From: an uncultured Clostridia bacterium | Lineage (GTDB): Bacteria; Bacillota; Clostridia; Christensenellales; CAG-138 | DNA length: 35,492 nucleotides | Assembly: GCA_944366945.1 (NCBI GenBank) | Contig: CALVWJ010000024.1 | Span: 1 to 35,492 of the forward strand | Reading direction: 5' to 3' | Shown here: positions 16,284-24,170 of the stretch, in pieces | How the letters are laid out: each line of letters starts with the position of its first letter | Position numbering within the stretch: position 1 is the first letter of the stretch | Made by a program: the position numbers and the translations under genes | The notes under the pieces: model-generated | What the model saw: the letters and a program-made list of their open reading frames with translations, nothing else | Told to the model about the DNA's origin: nothing | Databases searched by the model: none

Positions 16284-17103
16284 GATGGTACCCCTGCCGA
16301 GCAAGGCAATCGTGCCCGAGCGCGATGCGGATAAGCTCCCCATTCTCGACGTACGCCACCTTGGCATCGATTTCGGCGGCCTAACCGCCGTGGACGACTT
16401 CAACTTCACCATGGGCCGCACGGAGATCGGCGGCCTCATCGGCCCGAACGGGGCCGGAAAGACCACGGTGTTCAACCTGCTTACCAACGTATACCGCCCC
16501 ACGCGCGGTTCCATCCTGGTTGACGGCGTGGACACGCTGGGCATGAGCACACACCAGGTGAACAAGCTTGGCATCGCGCGCACGTTCCAGAATATCCGCC
16601 TGTTTTCCAACATGACGGTGCTCGACAACGTGAAGGTGGGCCTGCACAACAGCACAAAGAGCAACCTTTGGGCTTCCGTTACGCACGGCTTTGGCTATTA
16701 TAAGGCCGAGCGCCAGGCCAAAGAGCGCGCGCTGGAGCTGCTTTCCGTGTTCCACATGCAGGATCTTGCGGGCGCAGAAGCGGGCAGCCTGCCCTATGGC
16801 GCGCAGCGGCGGCTTGAGATTGTTCGCGCGCTTGCAACGGATCCGGGCATCATGCTCCTGGATGAGCCTGCCGCCGGCATGAACCCTTCGGAAACCACGG
16901 AGCTCATGGAGAATATCCGCAAGATCCGCGATACCTTCCAGATCGCCATCATGCTCATCGAACATGATATGAGCCTTGTTATGGGCATCTGCGAGGGCAT
17001 TGCGGTGCTCAATTACGGTAAGATCATCGCAAAGGGCACACCCGATGAAATCAAATCCAACCCGGCCGTAATCGAGGCCTACCTGGGCAAGAAAGGGGCG
17101 TGA
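16276..17103 (+). CDS. livG: Branched-chain amino-acid ABC transporter ATPase LivG
   Basis: A 275-residue ATPase starting MNKMVPLPSKAIVPERDADK at ATG 16276 behind AAAGGAGGG. Walker A is GPNGAGKTT, the signature region is LPYGAQRRLEIVRAL, and Walker B is IMLLDEPAAGMNP, followed by HDMSLVMGICEGIAVLNYG. The 'YG.QRR' signature in place of LSGGQ is usual for LivG. The first 20 residues are a short extension before the ABC domain. Confidence 0.95.
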   Translation: MNKMVPLPSKAIVPERDADKLPILDVRHLGIDFGGLTAVDDFNFTMGRTEIGGLIGPNGAGKTTVFNLLTNVYRPTRGSILVDGVDTLGMSTHQVNKLGIARTFQNIRLFSNMTVLDNVKVGLHNSTKSNLWASVTHGFGYYKAERQAKERALELLSVFHMQDLAGAEAGSLPYGAQRRLEIVRALATDPGIMLLDEPAAGMNPSETTELMENIRKIRDTFQIAIMLIEHDMSLVMGICEGIAVLNYGKIIAKGTPDEIKSNPAVIEAYLGKKGA

Positions 17104-17109
17104 CGCGGC

Positions 17110-17811
17110 ATGATGCTCAAAGTTGACGATATTCACGTTTACTATGGCCAGATTCACGCCATCAAGGGCGTTTCCTTCGAGGTGCATGAAGGGGAAGTCG
17201 TTTCGCTCATCGGCGCAAACGGCGCAGGGAAATCTACCGTGCTCAAAACCATCTCCGGCCTGCTGCGCCCCAAATCCGGCACCATCACGTTCCTTGGCAA
17301 CGACATCACCCACACGGAGGCTTACAAGCTGGTCAACCGCGGCCTTGCGCAGGTACCGGAAGGCCGGCGCATCTTCCTGCAGATGACCGTGCGCGAAAAC
17401 CTGGACATGGGCGCCTACACGCAAAAAGATGTTTCAGAGGCGGATATGGAAGAAGTGTTTCGCCGGTTCCCGCGGCTTAAGGAGCGCGAAAAGCAGATTG
17501 CAGGCACGCTTTCCGGCGGCGAACAGCAGATGCTTGCCATGGGCCGGGCGATGATGAGCCACCCCAAGCTGCTGATGCTGGATGAGCCCTCCATGGGCCT
17601 TGCGCCGATCCTCGTGGAGCAGATTTTCGACATCATCCGCGAATTCCACGCTTCCGGCACAACGATTCTGCTCGTGGAGCAGAATGCGGGCAAGGCGCTC
17701 GCCATCGCAGACCGCGCCTATGTGCTGGAGCAGGGCCGCATCACGCTTTCGGGCACGGGCGCGGACCTCGCCGCAAGCGACGCCGTCAAAAAGGCATACC
17801 TGGGCGGCTGA
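17110..17811 (+). CDS. livF: Branched-chain amino-acid ABC transporter ATPase LivF
   Basis: A 233-residue ATPase. Walker A is GANGAGKST, the signature LSGGEQQMLAMGRAMM, and Walker B LLMLDEPSMGLAP. The N-terminus LKVDDIHVYYGQIHAIKGVS and the VPEGRRIFLQMTVRENLDMG run are LivF-specific. It pairs with LivG to power LivHM. It starts six bases after livG and ends the operon just before a strong terminator. Confidence 0.96.
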   Translation: MMLKVDDIHVYYGQIHAIKGVSFEVHEGEVVSLIGANGAGKSTVLKTISGLLRPKSGTITFLGNDITHTEAYKLVNRGLAQVPEGRRIFLQMTVRENLDMGAYTQKDVSEADMEEVFRRFPRLKEREKQIAGTLSGGEQQMLAMGRAMMSHPKLLMLDEPSMGLAPILVEQIFDIIREFHASGTTILLVEQNAGKALAIADRAYVLEQGRITLSGTGADLAASDAVKKAYLGG

Positions 17812-17830
17812 GCGCATCAAGCAAAGTTTT

Positions 17831-17862
17831 ACGGCAGTAGGAAGCTTCCTGCTGCCGTTTTT
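17831..17862 (+). terminator. Terminator of the liv operon
   Basis: ACGGCAG...CTGCCGT with an inner AAGCTT palindrome makes a stem over 17831-17858, followed by TTTTT. Confidence 0.9.
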
Positions 17863-18161
17863 CTTGGCTTCAAAGGCATCCAATCCTGCACATCCATCGC
17901 GTGAAAAGCATCATGTGCCGCGGGAAACGCCCTTTGAGCCGTTGCGCCATAGCGGGCAGCTTCCTGTTCCGCTGCGCGATTTATGGAAGTTGCATTCGAG
18001 ATGGGAAGCGCGATTTCCATAAAAATCGCAAAGGCAGGGCAAAGCATGCTTCGCCCGCACTGCCAAGCGTTTGAAAGGCGCCCCTGCTGTTGGAACGGTG
18101 CTGTACCCATGGTTTGACAATGCAGAAAGCCCGTGCTTCGGAAAAAGCTTCCATTTCTGAT
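17863..18161. other. Non-coding stretch with an imperfect inverted repeat
   Basis: About 300 bases with no supported gene. GCGATTTATGGAA (17976-17988) faces TTCCATAAAAATCGC (18015-18029), a stem with a two-base bulge and a 26-base loop. No T-run follows. No other feature was identified. Confidence 0.35.
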
Positions 18162-18190
18162 TTGAATTGTTCCTAGCCTTATGATACAAT
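18162..18190 (+). promoter_or_regulatory. Promoter of the small zinc-ribbon-like gene
   Basis: TTGAAT (18162-18167) and TACAAT (18185-18190) are 17 bases apart, with an extended TG at 18182-18183. Confidence 0.7.
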
Positions 18191-18234
18191 ACCATGCTAC
18201 GCAAGCAAAGTGCTATAGGAATGGAGGAAAATGC

Positions 18235-18390
18235 TTGGAAAAGGATGTTTTGTGTGCGCTACAAATGCGTGAACGGGCTGAAGCCGTGCGTTTTCTGAAA
18301 CAGCTTTGGAGCGAAACGCCTACCCCCTGCCCCAAATGCGGCAGCATTTATAAAACGATTCGCATTTTAGATGCGCTGCAGGAGCCTTAA
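18235..18390 (+). CDS. 51-residue protein with one CPKCG knuckle
   Basis: A TTG start at 18235 lies six bases after GGAGG (18224-18228). The product has an N-terminal helix (EKDVLCALQMRERAEAVRFL) and TPCPKCGS near residue 34, half of a zinc ribbon. It may bind metal as a dimer. The ATG at 18231 is in another frame, and an in-frame ATG at 18181 lies inside the promoter. Promoter, ribosome site and protein sense agree. The family is not recognised. Confidence 0.6.
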   Translation: MEKDVLCALQMRERAEAVRFLKQLWSETPTPCPKCGSIYKTIRILDALQEP

Positions 18391-18629
18391 TTCCGATTTA
18401 TTCGAAGCTGAATGGGGTTCCTGGCTTGCAGCAAAAAAAGAAAAGCGAAATGGCTACCACTGGCGAAAATGGCGCAACCCGGCTGCGCCTTATTTATGCG
18501 AATTGGCCGGCCCGGCTTCGTTAAGGCGGCCTTTTTCCAGTCGCTTATGTACCCGCCGTGCACAGGCACTTTTTTCCATTTGCGCACACCATTTGGGGCC
18601 GCAAAGGAAAGCAAGAAAGGATCCAATGC

Positions 18630-19025
18630 GTGCATATAAACATTGAAAGGACAAAAACGTATTATCGGTTGGAAGCGGATCAGATGCTCTGCGACTGTAA
18701 TTCTTGCAAGCATTATCGTTCGCGGGTAAAATCCGCATATCCGGAGGTAGCGTCCCATCTTGCAAAATGGGGCATTGCCATGGAAAAACCGTTTGAAGCG
18801 TGCCCTTTAGAGCCGGATGCAGATGGTTTCTTAACGTATTGCGTTTGCCAGTACATCGTCTTTGGGACCTGCCCCAGCGCCGAACCATTGCAAGTTGGGG
18901 ACGTAACATTGCGCCTTAGCGCCTTCCACCCAAGCACGGGGATCGGGGAAGCGCATTTTGTATTGGATGTATATCCCATTAAGCTGCAATATGAACCGGC
19001 TGCCACGCCCAACGCCCCGGATTGA
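18630..19025 (+). CDS. Cys-rich conserved hypothetical protein, 131 residues
   Basis: The likely start is GTG 18630, nine bases after AAAGGA, giving VHINIERTKTYYRLEADQML at the N-terminus. The frame is open to 18558 without a better site. Features are CDCNSCKHY near residue 23, a further Cys in FEACPLEPDADG, then YCVCQYIVFGTC. These may form a metal site or disulfides. There is no signal peptide or membrane segment. It resembles hypothetical proteins of gut Clostridia that I cannot name. It is 240 bases after the 51-residue Cys gene and may share its promoter. Confidence 0.65.
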   Translation: MHINIERTKTYYRLEADQMLCDCNSCKHYRSRVKSAYPEVASHLAKWGIAMEKPFEACPLEPDADGFLTYCVCQYIVFGTCPSAEPLQVGDVTLRLSAFHPSTGIGEAHFVLDVYPIKLQYEPAATPNAPD

Positions 19026-19126
19026 TCAGCGCGTTGCCATACATATGCGGCTGCCGGCTAATCGCAAAAGGGTATCGCATAAACGCTGAGGGGCCTTTTA
19101 CTCGCGCTATTCTGTTTGCGCTATGG

Positions 19127-19169
19127 AAAACCCTCCGTCGCCGCGGGCATACGGAGGGTTTTGTTTTTT
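19127..19169. terminator. Bidirectional terminator between convergent genes
   Basis: A perfect 12-bp stem (19127-19138 with 19151-19162) with AAAA on the left and GTTTTTTA on the right serves both the Cys-rich gene (+) and the permease gene (-). Confidence 0.88.
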
Positions 19170-19178
19170 ATGGGCAGT

Positions 19179-20447
19179 TTAATGCCAGACCAGCCAGCTG
19201 AACAGATATCCCATCGAGACGGCAACAAGGGTGAACGGAAGCCCAATGCGCATGAAATCCTGCATGCGCACTTCGTAACCTTCCTTGCGCAGGATGCCAA
19301 TGGCTGCAATGTTGGCCGAGGCGCCGATGGGCGTGAGGTTCCCGCCAAGCGTTGCGCCCGTTAACAGGCCAAAGTAGAGCACGGTGGGCGAGCAACCCAT
19401 GGAAAGCGCAATGCCGCTTACAACAGGGAGCATGGTGGCAACATAGGGGATATTATCCACAAAGGCTGAAATGAGCACCGAACCCCATACGATCACCGTG
19501 TACAGAAGGAAGAGGTTGTTGCCCCCGATCTTTACAAAGAAGTTGCTGATGTCATCGATGATGCCCGCGTTGGTGATGCCCGCGATCACCACGAACAGAC
19601 CGGCCAGCAGGCAGAGGGTTTGATAATCGATCTCAAGGAGTGCGGTTTTTGCAGCAACATGATCCCGGTTGCGCAGGATCGAGCGCAGCGCGCCGATCAC
19701 AAAGAGTCCCGTGCAGATATAACCGTTGGTGAGGGCCGGCTTGTTGGGAAGGAAAGAAGCAAGAATAAGGAGTACAATATTCCCAAGAAGCAGGAAGGTC
19801 GGGAAATAATCTTGAACCACTGTGCTCACTGCGGCGTTTACCGGCTGCCTGTTCTTGCGGAACAGGAACAGGATCACAGGGATCGTTGCAATCGCTCCGA
19901 GCTGCACAGCAAAGAAGATGCTCGGCTTTCCATCCATAAAGAAGAAGTCGAGGAAGTCCATGCCGGCGTAGCCACCCAGCATGATAGAGGTTGTATCGCC
20001 AACGAGCGTAGCTGCACCTTGCAAGTTTGATGAAACTGCGATGGAGATCAGCATGCCTACCGGGGAAATATTCAGTTTTTTCGCGATCGCAAGGCCCACG
20101 GGCGCGATCATGAGCACCGTTGCAACATTGTCCACAAACGCGGAAACCACGCCCGCAAACAGCGACATAACCACCACGACCCACATTACATTAGGCGTTT
20201 TTTGTATCAGCAACTCCGCCATGCGGTTGGGCATTTGGGATTGGATAAACAGCGAAACGGTACCCATGGTGCCGGCAAGCATCAAAAGCACATTGAAATC
20301 GATGGCTTCTGCAAGCGTGCCCAGCGGCACAAGCCCGCTCACAAGGAAAATAACGCCGCTTGTGAGCGCAACCCAGGGCCTAATCTTAGGCAGCGCAATC
20401 ATAAGCACATAGGTGAGCAGGAAGACGATAAGCGCGAAAAGTTTCAT
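19179..20447 (-). CDS. Ion transporter (IT) superfamily permease, ArsB/NhaD/SLC13-like, under Mn2+ riboswitch control
   Basis: A 422-residue protein starting MKLFALIVFLLTYVLMIALP at 20447; AAAGGAG is 13 bases upstream, slightly far. It has about eleven membrane segments and two repeated halves. Each half has the motif SAFVDN: VVSAFVDNVATVLMIAPVGL near residue 115 and LISAFVDNIPYVATMLPV near 323. NLQGAATLVGDTTS and GATLGGNLTPIGASANI resemble the substrate loops of ArsB, NhaD and SLC13 carriers. The yybP-ykoY riboswitch upstream suggests a role in manganese homeostasis, perhaps export. The substrate is inferred from regulation only. It is followed by a bidirectional terminator. Confidence 0.85.
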   Translation of the reverse strand: MKLFALIVFLLTYVLMIALPKIRPWVALTSGVIFLVSGLVPLGTLAEAIDFNVLLMLAGTMGTVSLFIQSQMPNRMAELLIQKTPNVMWVVVVMSLFAGVVSAFVDNVATVLMIAPVGLAIAKKLNISPVGMLISIAVSSNLQGAATLVGDTTSIMLGGYAGMDFLDFFFMDGKPSIFFAVQLGAIATIPVILFLFRKNRQPVNAAVSTVVQDYFPTFLLLGNIVLLILASFLPNKPALTNGYICTGLFVIGALRSILRNRDHVAAKTALLEIDYQTLCLLAGLFVVIAGITNAGIIDDISNFFVKIGGNNLFLLYTVIVWGSVLISAFVDNIPYVATMLPVVSGIALSMGCSPTVLYFGLLTGATLGGNLTPIGASANIAAIGILRKEGYEVRMQDFMRIGLPFTLVAVSMGYLFSWLVWH

Positions 20448-20480
20448 ACGGGTAAGCCAGCTCCTTTGTTTGATTTTTCG

Positions 20481-20525
20481 AAAAAAAGAAAGACTCTTAC
20501 CATGGCGTTGCCACGATAAAAGTCT
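20481..20525 (-). terminator. Expression-platform terminator of the Mn2+ riboswitch
   Basis: On the minus strand 20525-20491 folds into a 16-bp stem (three G-U pairs, loop AAC) followed by TTCTTTTTTT. Its 5' arm includes CTTTTATC, the 3' strand of aptamer stem P1, so the two structures exclude each other. Confidence 0.88.
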
Positions 20526-20635
20526 CGTTTCGAGCAAAAACCCCTGCGCGGCCCGGATCAAACGATGATCGGAATGGCGATACCGCGCAACACGGCGGCC
20601 GCTGGGCCCGTCCGTGCAAACTACTCCCTTTTATC
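20515..20635 (-). ncRNA. yybP-ykoY manganese riboswitch
   Basis: Read on the minus strand, GATAAAAGGGAGTAG opens the aptamer and CGAGACTTTTATC closes it, pairing as P1. This matches the family's AAAGGGGAGUAG start and AGACCUUU end. Inside, TGCGCGG pairs with CCGCGCA around TATCGCCATTCC, then GATCA/TGATC forms a small hairpin followed by CCGGGC. This mirrors the GUCAAUUC and CCGGC landmarks of the Lactococcus example as I recall them. P1 formation would block the terminator, so metal binding should switch the gene on. Confidence 0.85.
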
Positions 20636-20679
20636 TTTCTTTCGTACACATATACACATTTGCACATGCTTGCATGGTT

Positions 20680-20708
20680 ATTATACGTGGCTTTGTGTTC
20701 CCTGTCAA
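20680..20708 (-). promoter_or_regulatory. Consensus promoter of the riboswitch-permease transcript
   Basis: On the minus strand TTGACA (20708-20703) and TATAAT (20685-20680) are 17 bases apart, a perfect sigma-A consensus. Transcription would start about 38 bases before the aptamer. Confidence 0.88.
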
Positions 20709-20760
20709 CCATGCGGGGGCGCCCAGCCCACCGTTGCGGACGCCCCTGCGGCACGCGCGA

Positions 20761-21876
20761 TTATTCTGCAGCGCCCTCACGCGCCAGTTTTTCCTGGTAT
20801 TGCGCGAGCTCGTGTTCATTGCAGGTGATATAATGCTTGGGCCGGATCTCCACCCAGCGGGGTTTATCCACCGTGTAGTTATGAATCGCGGGATCGTACA
20901 CTTCAAGCACCTTGTGCTTCTCGCTGCGCGGATCTGGTTGGGGAATGGCCGAGAGCAGCGCGCGCGTATACGGATGCAACGGGTAGGCAAACAGCTCTTC
21001 CGTATCCGCAAGCTCCACGATGACACCCTTATGGATTACGGCAATGCGATCGGCAATGAAGCGCATCACCGAAAGATCGTGCGAAATGAAGAGGTACGTA
21101 AGCCCGCGCTGCTGTTGCATGGCGGAAAGAAGGTTGAGCACCTGCGCGCGGATGGAAACGTCCAACGCGGAAATCGGCTCATCGGCAATGATGAACTCCG
21201 GTTCCATGATGAGGCTGCGCGCAATGCCGATGCGTTGGCGCTGCCCACCGGAAAACTCATGTGGGAAACGGCTTGCAAATTCCGGCAACAGGCCCACATC
21301 CAAAAGCGCCTGCGCGACGCGCTGATCGCGCTCCGCTTTGCTCATCTCCGGATGGATGTTCATGAGCCCTTCGGAAACGATATAATCCACCTTGGCGCGC
21401 TCGTTGAGCGAGGCCATCGGATCCTGGAAAATCATCTGGATTTCCTGGGTGATCTTATGGTCCAGCTCCTTGGAGATCTTGCCGCTGATGCGCTCGCCTT
21501 TGAAGCGGATCTCGCCCTTGGCAGCCGAGTTGATGCGGATGATCGCACGGCCGATGGTGGTTTTGCCGGAGCCCGATTCGCCCACCAAACCGAATGTTTC
21601 GCCCTTGTAAATATCGAAGCTTACGCCTTTTACCGCAACGAAAGGCTTGCGGTTGGAGCCGAACTGCACTACAAGGTCTTTTACTTCCACCAGCTTTTCA
21701 TCGGAAATCTTCTTCGTGTTCACAGCCGCATGCTTGGCATTGGATTCGAGCGCCTTTGCGATGGATGTATTGGGCGGTTCCACCTTGGGTGCGCGCGGGT
21801 CGAGCAGCCAGGTGCGCGCCTTATGCGTGGGGGAAACCTCAAAATAGGGCGGGCGCTCCAGGAGGTCGCCTCCCAT
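20761..21876 (-). CDS. oppF: Oligopeptide ABC transporter ATPase OppF, 5'-truncated OppD-OppF reading frame
   Basis: A complete OppF-type ATPase occupies most of the frame: [12 protein letters not shown], Walker [10 protein letters not shown], signature [15 protein letters not shown], Walker [14 protein letters not shown] and a C-terminal oligopeptide domain ([19 protein letters not shown]). Before it, with no stop between, lie about 45 residues ([20 protein letters not shown] then APKVEPP) that look like the C-terminal tail of OppD. So the frame is the end of an OppD gene fused to or reading into OppF. The homology stops abruptly near 21855, where a response regulator begins on the other strand. 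No ribosome binding site precedes the ATG at 21876, so it is probably not a real start. Confidence 0.8.
   Translation of the reverse strand: MGGDLLERPPYFEVSPTHKARTWLLDPRAPKVEPPNTSIAKALESNAKHAAVNTKKISDEKLVEVKDLVVQFGSNRKPFVAVKGVSFDIYKGETFGLVGESGSGKTTIGRAIIRINSAAKGEIRFKGERISGKISKELDHKITQEIQMIFQDPMASLNERAKVDYIVSEGLMNIHPEMSKAERDQRVAQALLDVGLLPEFASRFPHEFSGGQRQRIGIARSLIMEPEFIIADEPISALDVSIRAQVLNLLSAMQQQRGLTYLFISHDLSVMRFIADRIAVIHKGVIVELADTEELFAYPLHPYTRALLSAIPQPDPRSEKHKVLEVYDPAIHNYTVDKPRWVEIRPKHYITCNEHELAQYQEKLAREGAAE
21850..21866. other. Junction of two 5'-truncated divergent genes
   Basis: On the minus strand OppD-like sequence (PPYFEV) runs up to about 21853. On the plus strand KdpE-like sequence ([18 protein letters not shown]) starts at about 21853. 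Both genes lose their 5' ends at the same place, with no intergenic DNA, promoter or start codon for either. This is a rearrangement or assembly breakpoint. Confidence 0.7.
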
Positions 21877-22476
21877 GTGCCGGACGTGATCCTGCTCGAT
21901 TTAGGCCTGCCGGATATTGACGGCACGCGCGTGCTCACGCGCCTGCGCGGATGGTATGAAGGGCCGATCATCATCGTATCGGCACGCAACCAGGAAAAAG
22001 AAAAGGTGCAGGCGCTTGACATGGGTGCAGACGATTACATCAACAAGCCGTTCAGCGCATCCGAGCTGTTGGCGCGCATCCGCGTGGCTCTGCGCCAGGC
22101 GGATAAGATCGCCGCAAACTCAGCTTCGCCCGAGATGAGCTACACCGTCGGGGATTTGACCGTGGATTTCCAGAACAGCCGCTGCTACATCGGCCGGGAA
22201 GAGGTGCACTTGACCCGCCTGGAATACCGCATCGTTGAGCTTCTGGCGCGCACGCCCGGGCGGGTGCTTACGCATGATTACATTATCTCAAGCGTGTGGG
22301 GGCCTTATGCGCCTTCGAACAATAACCTCATCCTGCGGGTGAACATCGCCAACATCCGCCGCAAGATCGAGAAAAACCACAACACGCCGCGCTATATCCT
22401 GGCGGAAATCGGCGTTGGCTACCGCATGGCAGATGCAGAAAGCCTGCCTAGCCCCAAAGAAAGCGGAAAAAGCTAA
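21856..22476 (+). pseudogene. kdpE: KdpE-type OmpR-family response regulator, N-terminus missing
   Basis: About 206 residues remain of an expected 230 or so plus. The receiver starts at [16 protein letters not shown] and keeps the phosphorylated Asp (LLD), the IIVSARN region and NKPF, but lacks beta-1 with its acidic pair and helix 1. The winged-helix output domain is intact (LTRLEYRIVELLARTPGRVL, SNNNLILRVNIANIRRKIE, ILAEIGVGYRM). KdpE normally activates potassium uptake genes with sensor KdpD; neither kdpD nor kdpABC is in this window. No start codon with a ribosome site exists, so as drawn it is non-functional unless the junction is artefactual. Confidence 0.75.
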
Positions 22477-22492
22477 GCTACTGCCTTAGTGC

Positions 22493-22521
22493 TTGACATT
22501 GCGTCTTAGTTGTTATATGAT
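22493..22521 (+). promoter_or_regulatory. Promoter of the CNNM/CorC-type gene
   Basis: TTGACA (22493-22498) and TATGAT (22516-22521) are 17 bases apart. It predicts a leader of about 270 bases before the start at 22798. Confidence 0.75.
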
Positions 22522-22556
22522 GGAAATGTATCATTTGTTTGAGGTGTGTTTTTCGC

Positions 22557-22727
22557 ATGGACGACGGCGACAGTAGCGATAATCCCAGCGGTTTCCTACC
22601 ACATAAGTTAAAAAAACAAGGTATGACTTGCGTCATGAAAATGGCTGCACGTTATGCTTTTTTTGTGTTGTTTGCGCCGCATTCGCTCTGCGGGCGTCCT
22701 TTCCTGCATGCCCGCCTGCGCTGTTGA
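22557..22727 (+). CDS. Possible 56-residue leader ORF
   Basis: ATG 22557 lies about ten bases after GAGGTG, within the leader of the CNNM-type gene. The product starts MDDGDSSDNPSGFLPHKLKK and has a hydrophobic middle (YAFFVLFAPHSLC) and a basic end. It could be a leader peptide, or chance. The leader also has hairpins ATGAC-TTGC-GTCAT (about 22622) and GCGGGC...GCCCGC (about 22689-22714). No known riboswitch was recognised. Confidence 0.3.
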   Translation: MDDGDSSDNPSGFLPHKLKKQGMTCVMKMAARYAFFVLFAPHSLCGRPFLHARLRC

Positions 22728-22797
22728 TCACCCTGCCCCGCAGCTTTAAAAGTTCCTCCATTATTTCTTAAACTAAAACAGGAGTATTGTATCAATC

Positions 22798-24120
22798 ATG
22801 GATGACAACATAATCGGCCAATTGCTTTTGCAGATCATTCTTATCGTATTCAACGCAGTGTTTGCCTGCGCGGAAATCGCTGTGCTTTCCTTTAATAACG
22901 CCAAGCTGGAAAAGCTTTCCGAAGAGGGCAACAAGCGGGCCATCCGCCTTGCGCGGCTCACCTGCCAGCCTGCGCGTTTCCTTGCAACGATTCAAGTTGC
23001 CATCACGCTTTCCGGTTTCCTCGGCAGCGCTTTTGCGGCGGAAAACTTTGCTTCCCTGCTCACGGAATGGCTCATTGGCCTCGGCGTGCGGATCCCGGTT
23101 AGCACGCTCAATTCGATCTCCGTGGTGCTCATCACGCTGATCCTTTCCTACATTACCCTGGTGTTTGGCGAACTTGTCCCCAAACGCCTTGCGATGAAAA
23201 AGGCTGAGTCCTTGAGCCTTGCGCTTTCCGGGCTGATCACGTTCATCTCGAAGTTGTTCGCGCCCATCGTCTGGCTGCTTACGGTCTCCACGAACGGCCT
23301 TCTCCGCCTCCTTGGCATCGACCCCGATGCAGAGGACAGCGAGGTTTCCGAAGAGGAGATCCGCATGCTGGTGGACAGTGGCAGCGAAAAGGGCGTGATC
23401 GATTCCGAAGAAAGCGAGATGATCCAAAACGTGTTCGAGTTCGACGACTTGACCGTGGGCGAGATCGTCACGCACCGCACGGAAATCTCGTTCCTCTGGA
23501 ACGATGAAAGCGTCGAAGAATGGGATAAGACCATCAAGAGCACCTTCTATTCCTTTTACCCCATTTGCGATGAAAGCATCGATAATATCATCGGCGTGCT
23601 CAATGCGAAAGTCTACCTGCGCTTGACCGACCTCTCCCGTGAAACGGTGATGAAGGAGGCGGTCCGCGAGGTGTTTTTCGTGCCGGAAAGCATGAAGGCG
23701 GATAACCTCTTCCGCAGCATGAAAAAAAACCGCAACAACTTTGCGGTTGTGCTGGATGAATATGGCGGGACCCATGGCATCGTGACCATGAGCGACCTGC
23801 TGGTTCAGATCGTGGGTGAGTTTGACGATGAGGACACTGAGGAGGACATTGCCCCGGTAGGCAAAAACACATGGCGCATCAACTGCCGCGCTGAAATTGA
23901 AAAGCTTGAGCGCCTGTTTGATATTGAGATTGACACTGAATCCGCAACGGTTGGCGGTTGGGTGGTGGAGCAGTTCGAGGATATTCCCAACGAGGGCAGC
24001 ACCCTGGTGTACGATGACAGCTTCTCCATTGAAGTGACCAAGACCGACAACAAGCGCGTGCAGGAAGTTATTGTGCGCGCAATCGAAAAGCCCAAAGAAG
24101 CGGAAGATGAAAAAGGCTAA
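22798..24120 (+). CDS. CNNM/CorC (hemolysin C-type) transporter with CBS domains
   Basis: A 440-residue protein. An N-terminal CNNM (DUF21) domain with about four membrane segments has AEIAVLSFNNAKLEKLSEEG, TLSGFLGSAFAAENFA and VLFGELVPKRLAMKKAE-like sequence. A CBS pair follows (about 205-340), with EESEMIQNVFEFDDLTVGEI and FAVVLDEYGGTHGIVTMSDL. The C-terminal CorC_HlyC domain is at about 355-430. Members are linked to magnesium or cobalt transport, often export; the substrate here is inferred. AGGAG is about 13 bases before the ATG, with a weak alternative in between. It has a promoter and long leader of its own. Confidence 0.9.
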   Translation: MDDNIIGQLLLQIILIVFNAVFACAEIAVLSFNNAKLEKLSEEGNKRAIRLARLTCQPARFLATIQVAITLSGFLGSAFAAENFASLLTEWLIGLGVRIPVSTLNSISVVLITLILSYITLVFGELVPKRLAMKKAESLSLALSGLITFISKLFAPIVWLLTVSTNGLLRLLGIDPDAEDSEVSEEEIRMLVDSGSEKGVIDSEESEMIQNVFEFDDLTVGEIVTHRTEISFLWNDESVEEWDKTIKSTFYSFYPICDESIDNIIGVLNAKVYLRLTDLSRETVMKEAVREVFFVPESMKADNLFRSMKKNRNNFAVVLDEYGGTHGIVTMSDLLVQIVGEFDDEDTEEDIAPVGKNTWRINCRAEIEKLERLFDIEIDTESATVGGWVVEQFEDIPNEGSTLVYDDSFSIEVTKTDNKRVQEVIVRAIEKPKEAEDEKG

Positions 24121-24142
24121 GGCGGCAAACAGCATCTTCGGC

Positions 24143-24170
24143 AGGCGGGCCCGGCAGGGTCCGCCTTATT
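24143..24170 (+). terminator. Probable terminator of the CNNM/CorC-type gene
   Basis: A 10-bp stem (24143-24152 with 24157-24166, one G-U pair, loop GGCA) begins 22 bases after the stop. It is followed only by TATT, so termination may be partial. Confidence 0.6.

Noticed and set aside
20614..21855. Long N-terminal extension of the response regulator on the plus strand
   Set aside because: The extension is antisense to the riboswitch promoter region and to oppF. Only the part after about 21856 looks like protein.
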